Of a stretch of DNA of 40,245 nucleotides, positions 39,923-40,245 are shown piece by piece. The notes under the pieces are model-generated. The model was not told where the DNA came from. It ran no database searches and worked only from the letters and a program-made list of their open reading frames with translations. The translations under genes and the position numbers were made by a program. The DNA is taken from assembly GCA_910584215.1 (NCBI GenBank), contig CAJTYI010000018.1, positions 1-40,245 on the forward strand, read 5' to 3'. This DNA is from an uncultured Roseburia sp. (lineage in GTDB: Bacteria > Bacillota > Clostridia > Lachnospirales > Lachnospiraceae). Position 1 is the stretch's first letter. Every line of letters begins with the position of its first letter.

Positions 39923-40054
39923 GTACAAAATACCCATTTTCTCCCAAGGCATCCGCCTTGATAGCCCAAAGCCAAATACGGCAATGCTGCTTTTGTATTC
40001 GATACTGTGTCTGCTATCTTCGCCCCTCACCATTAATATTATTTTACCGACATC

Positions 40055-40245
40055 GTATAGGTTGTTAGCTTGGAAACTTTATACCATATAAATGAATAAA
40101 TATAAAAATTGGTCTTATCGGAAGTGTTATACTTTTTATTCTCAGTAGATGGGAGCGGCGTCCGGCAGGCATCCTAACTGCAGGTGCTCTTGTTTTTGCC
40201 CGAACCTCCAAAACGCCGGGGTACTAACGCATGCCTTTGGGGCAT
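40055..40245 (-). repeat. Partial copy of the inverted-repeat element at the window end
   Basis: The sequence starts GTATAGGTTGTTAGC. Read on the - strand it matches 23571-23761 closely, including the ATGCCCCAAAGGCAT hairpin, the CGGCGTTTTGGAGGTT block and TATTTATTCATTTATA. The window ends inside it, so only one arm is seen. Confidence 0.85.

Noticed and set aside
39819..40054. Cyclic di-GMP riboswitch upstream of the diguanylate cyclase
   Set aside because: Neither the class I GNRA/receptor layout nor class II landmarks could be found on the - strand; only a small CAAGGC/GCCTTG hairpin is seen.

Overview
The window reads as chromosome of a low-to-mid GC Firmicute, most likely a Lachnospiraceae-type gut clostridium. 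This is inferred from gene content, AGGAGG-type ribosome sites, TTGACA/TATAAT promoters and the gene set (YebC, FTHFS-FolD, RlmH, HlyC/CorC family, FtsK/SpoIIIE, alr next to mazF). No tRNA, rRNA or CRISPR array was seen. Both window ends lie inside copies of one diverged repeat family, whose complete form is a 747-bp inverted-repeat element in the middle (23015-23761). This looks like a draft contig broken at repeats.

Region 1 (371-18335, all + strand) is housekeeping: nnr (NAD(P)HX repair), alr, a lone mazF-type toxin, a CBS-domain membrane protein, yebC, glgA, a ClpP-like (TepA-type) protease, uppP, a large FtsK/SpoIIIE translocase with an internally repetitive linker, fhs and folD (one-carbon metabolism), a membrane-anchored zinc-ribbon/TPR protein, aroB and rlmH. 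Hairpin-rich spacers separate several of these genes.

Region 2 (18336-22969, + strand) is a worn accessory segment. It starts exactly at the 3' end of rlmH, the SCC integration site in staphylococci. An rlmH-terminus-like sequence (Tyr-His-Lys-stop with synonymous changes) recurs about 1.37 kb downstream. Between them lie a SymE-like toxin remnant and an Rpn-family nuclease with an internal deletion. Beyond are a HAD hydrolase, an exported alpha/beta hydrolase with an apparent CTG start, a small lipoprotein, a DUF5713 protein, a truncated membrane protein, and a promoter that now points into the inverted-repeat element.

Region 3 (23766-39818, all - strand) is the most interesting part. In transcription order: a membrane diguanylate cyclase, a MoxR AAA+ ATPase, a DUF5682 protein, a 31-bp tandem repeat array, a VWA protein, a double-SWIM zinc-finger protein, an XRE regulator fused to a MotA-like membrane domain, an orphan MotA-like stator with a coupled small protein, a PAP2 phosphatase, and a DUF4132 protein split by one in-frame amber codon. 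The MoxR/DUF5682/VWA/SWIM/DUF4132 set matches E. coli yehL/yehM/yehP/yehQ/yehI in domain content. The additions here are a c-di-GMP synthase and two MotA-type proteins, one of them a DNA-binding fusion. This suggests a membrane-sensing, AAA+/VWA-driven system of unknown function.
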